DNA of 64,000 nucleotides from Gordonia hirsuta DSM 44140 = NBRC 16056 (GTDB taxonomy: Bacteria > Actinomycetota > Actinomycetes > Mycobacteriales > Mycobacteriaceae). The position numbers and the translations under genes were made by a program. This document shows positions 63,487-64,000 of the stretch, piece by piece. Below the pieces are notes generated by a model. The model saw only the letters and a list, made by a program, of their open reading frames with translations. It searched no databases and was not told the origin of the DNA. The DNA is taken from the NCBI RefSeq assembly GCF_000333015.1, contig NZ_BANT01000027.1:20504-84503 (forward strand), given 5' to 3'. Numbering within the stretch: position 1 is the stretch's first letter; every line of letters starts with the position of its first letter.

Positions 63487-64000
63487 TCAGGCCGGGTCCG
63501 CCGACGCGGTCGCGTCGGCTTCGGGGTCGTCGGGCGCACGGCAGCAGTGCTCCAGCCACAGTGCCGCCGCAACCAGCAGGATTCCGCCGATCGCCCCGAT
63601 CACGGCGGCCGGGGTGTCGGAGACCGCCACGTCCAGGCGGCGGTTGCCCAGCAGGAAGATCAGCAGACCGGCCCAGCCGCCTGCGGCGATCGCCCCCAGC
63701 AGCGCCGAGGCCTTGGCCAGCGCCACCGACCGGGCCACGTTGATCGGGTGCAGTTGCCCCGGGCCCGGACCCACTTTCCCGGCACTCACGCGGGCGCGCA
63801 CCAGGAAGGCGATCACCACCAGCAGGACCGCGAGGACGTACAGCATCACACCGGCGATCCACGGCAGCGTCGGGAATTTGCCGTAGTGGTAGCGCGCCAG
63901 CACGAACATCAGGGCGCCGGCGACCACGGCGACCGCGAGCATGTCGCGCAGGCGGGTCGGGCCGAGCCGGTGCTCGTCGTCGGGATCCGGAGGGGTCCGC
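63487..64000 (-). CDS. DUF3180 membrane protein, cut at the 5' edge
   Basis: At least 171 codons. The frame reads RLGPTRLRDMLAVAVVAGALMFVLARYHYGKFPTLPW with no stop or normal start codon between 63942 and 64000; the GPTRLRD motif is the family's N-terminal signature, so the true start lies beyond the window rather than at ATG 63942. Four membrane helices (about 20-40, 50-70, 85-105, 120-140 from the first visible residue). Corresponds to Rv3605c, upstream of the DUF6779-like gene. Confidence 0.8.
   Translation of the reverse strand, partial: RTPPDPDDEHRLGPTRLRDMLAVAVVAGALMFVLARYHYGKFPTLPWIAGVMLYVLAVLLVVIAFLVRARVSAGKVGPGPGQLHPINVARSVALAKASALLGAIAAGGWAGLLIFLLGNRRLDVAVSDTPAAVIGAIGGILLVAAALWLEHCCRAPDDPEADATASADPA

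Overview
The window is very GC-rich actinobacterial DNA. An Mce/YrbE importer operon, an MspA-type porin, KstR and KstR2 operators and gene order matching the Mycobacterium tuberculosis Rv3500c-Rv3605c neighbourhood point to a mycolic-acid-containing member of the Mycobacteriales. Gordonia, Rhodococcus or a relative are plausible; the genus is an inference.

About two thirds of the window (1-42,600) is a compact sterol catabolism island. Positions 1-5716 hold the minus-strand cholesterol importer genes yrbE4A-yrbE4B-mce4A-B-C and the start of mce4D. Positions 5797-9381 hold hsd4A, a ferredoxin (fdxD) and the paired acyl-CoA dehydrogenases fadE26/fadE27. Positions 9404-14140 mix a small HD hydrolase, a nitronate-monooxygenase-like flavoprotein, echA19, an RNase H-like gene and an F420-dependent oxidoreductase that has lost its expected stop codon. 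Positions 14198-18484 hold a tandem DUF35 protein, the thiolase-fold aldolases ltp4 and ltp3, a RidA protein and a DoxX protein. Positions 18582-21627 hold cyp125 with an overlapping ketosteroid-isomerase-like gene, divergent from fadA5. Candidate KstR operators (consensus TnnAACnnGTTnnA) precede hsd4A, fdxD/fadE26, the NMO/echA19 pair, the LLM/DUF35 pair, cyp125/fadA5 (two) and an acyl-CoA ligase at 25358. CYP125, an acyl-CoA ligase, FadE26-FadE27, EchA19, Hsd4A and FadA5 can together run the first oxidation and beta-oxidation cycle of the C27 side chain.

Positions 26160-31845 and 35160-42566 are the HIP (ring C/D) degradation regulon: two SDRs, echA20, ipdA, ipdB, ipdC, kstR2, fadA6, ipdF, fadE30 and fadD3. 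KstR2-type operators lie before echA20, kstR2 itself and fadE30/fadD3. The ring A/B genes (kstD, kshA, hsa) and the igr operon (ltp2, chsH1/H2, chsE1/E2) are not in the window.

The rest is mostly core metabolism. Positions 43084-46676 hold a valine/isobutyrate operon (mmsA, an acyl-CoA dehydrogenase, mmsB) with a divergent LysR regulator. Then come lysS, a degenerate rhodanese behind a cysteine-codon-rich leader ORF, a secreted metallophosphoesterase, a pantothenate/CoA operon (DUF2520, panC, panD, coaX, MaoC), a 1250-residue STAND-WD40 protein, small membrane proteins, the porin gene mspA, a SYG-rich membrane protein (DUF6779-like) and the edge of a DUF3180 gene.

The least-explained items are the cysteine leader with a cysteine-less rhodanese, the KSI-like gene fused to the cyp125 operon, the GyrA-coil/GNAT fusion, the read-through LLM gene, the AT-rich palindrome upstream of mspA and the STAND-WD40 protein. 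I saw no tRNA, rRNA, CRISPR array, insertion sequence or phage.
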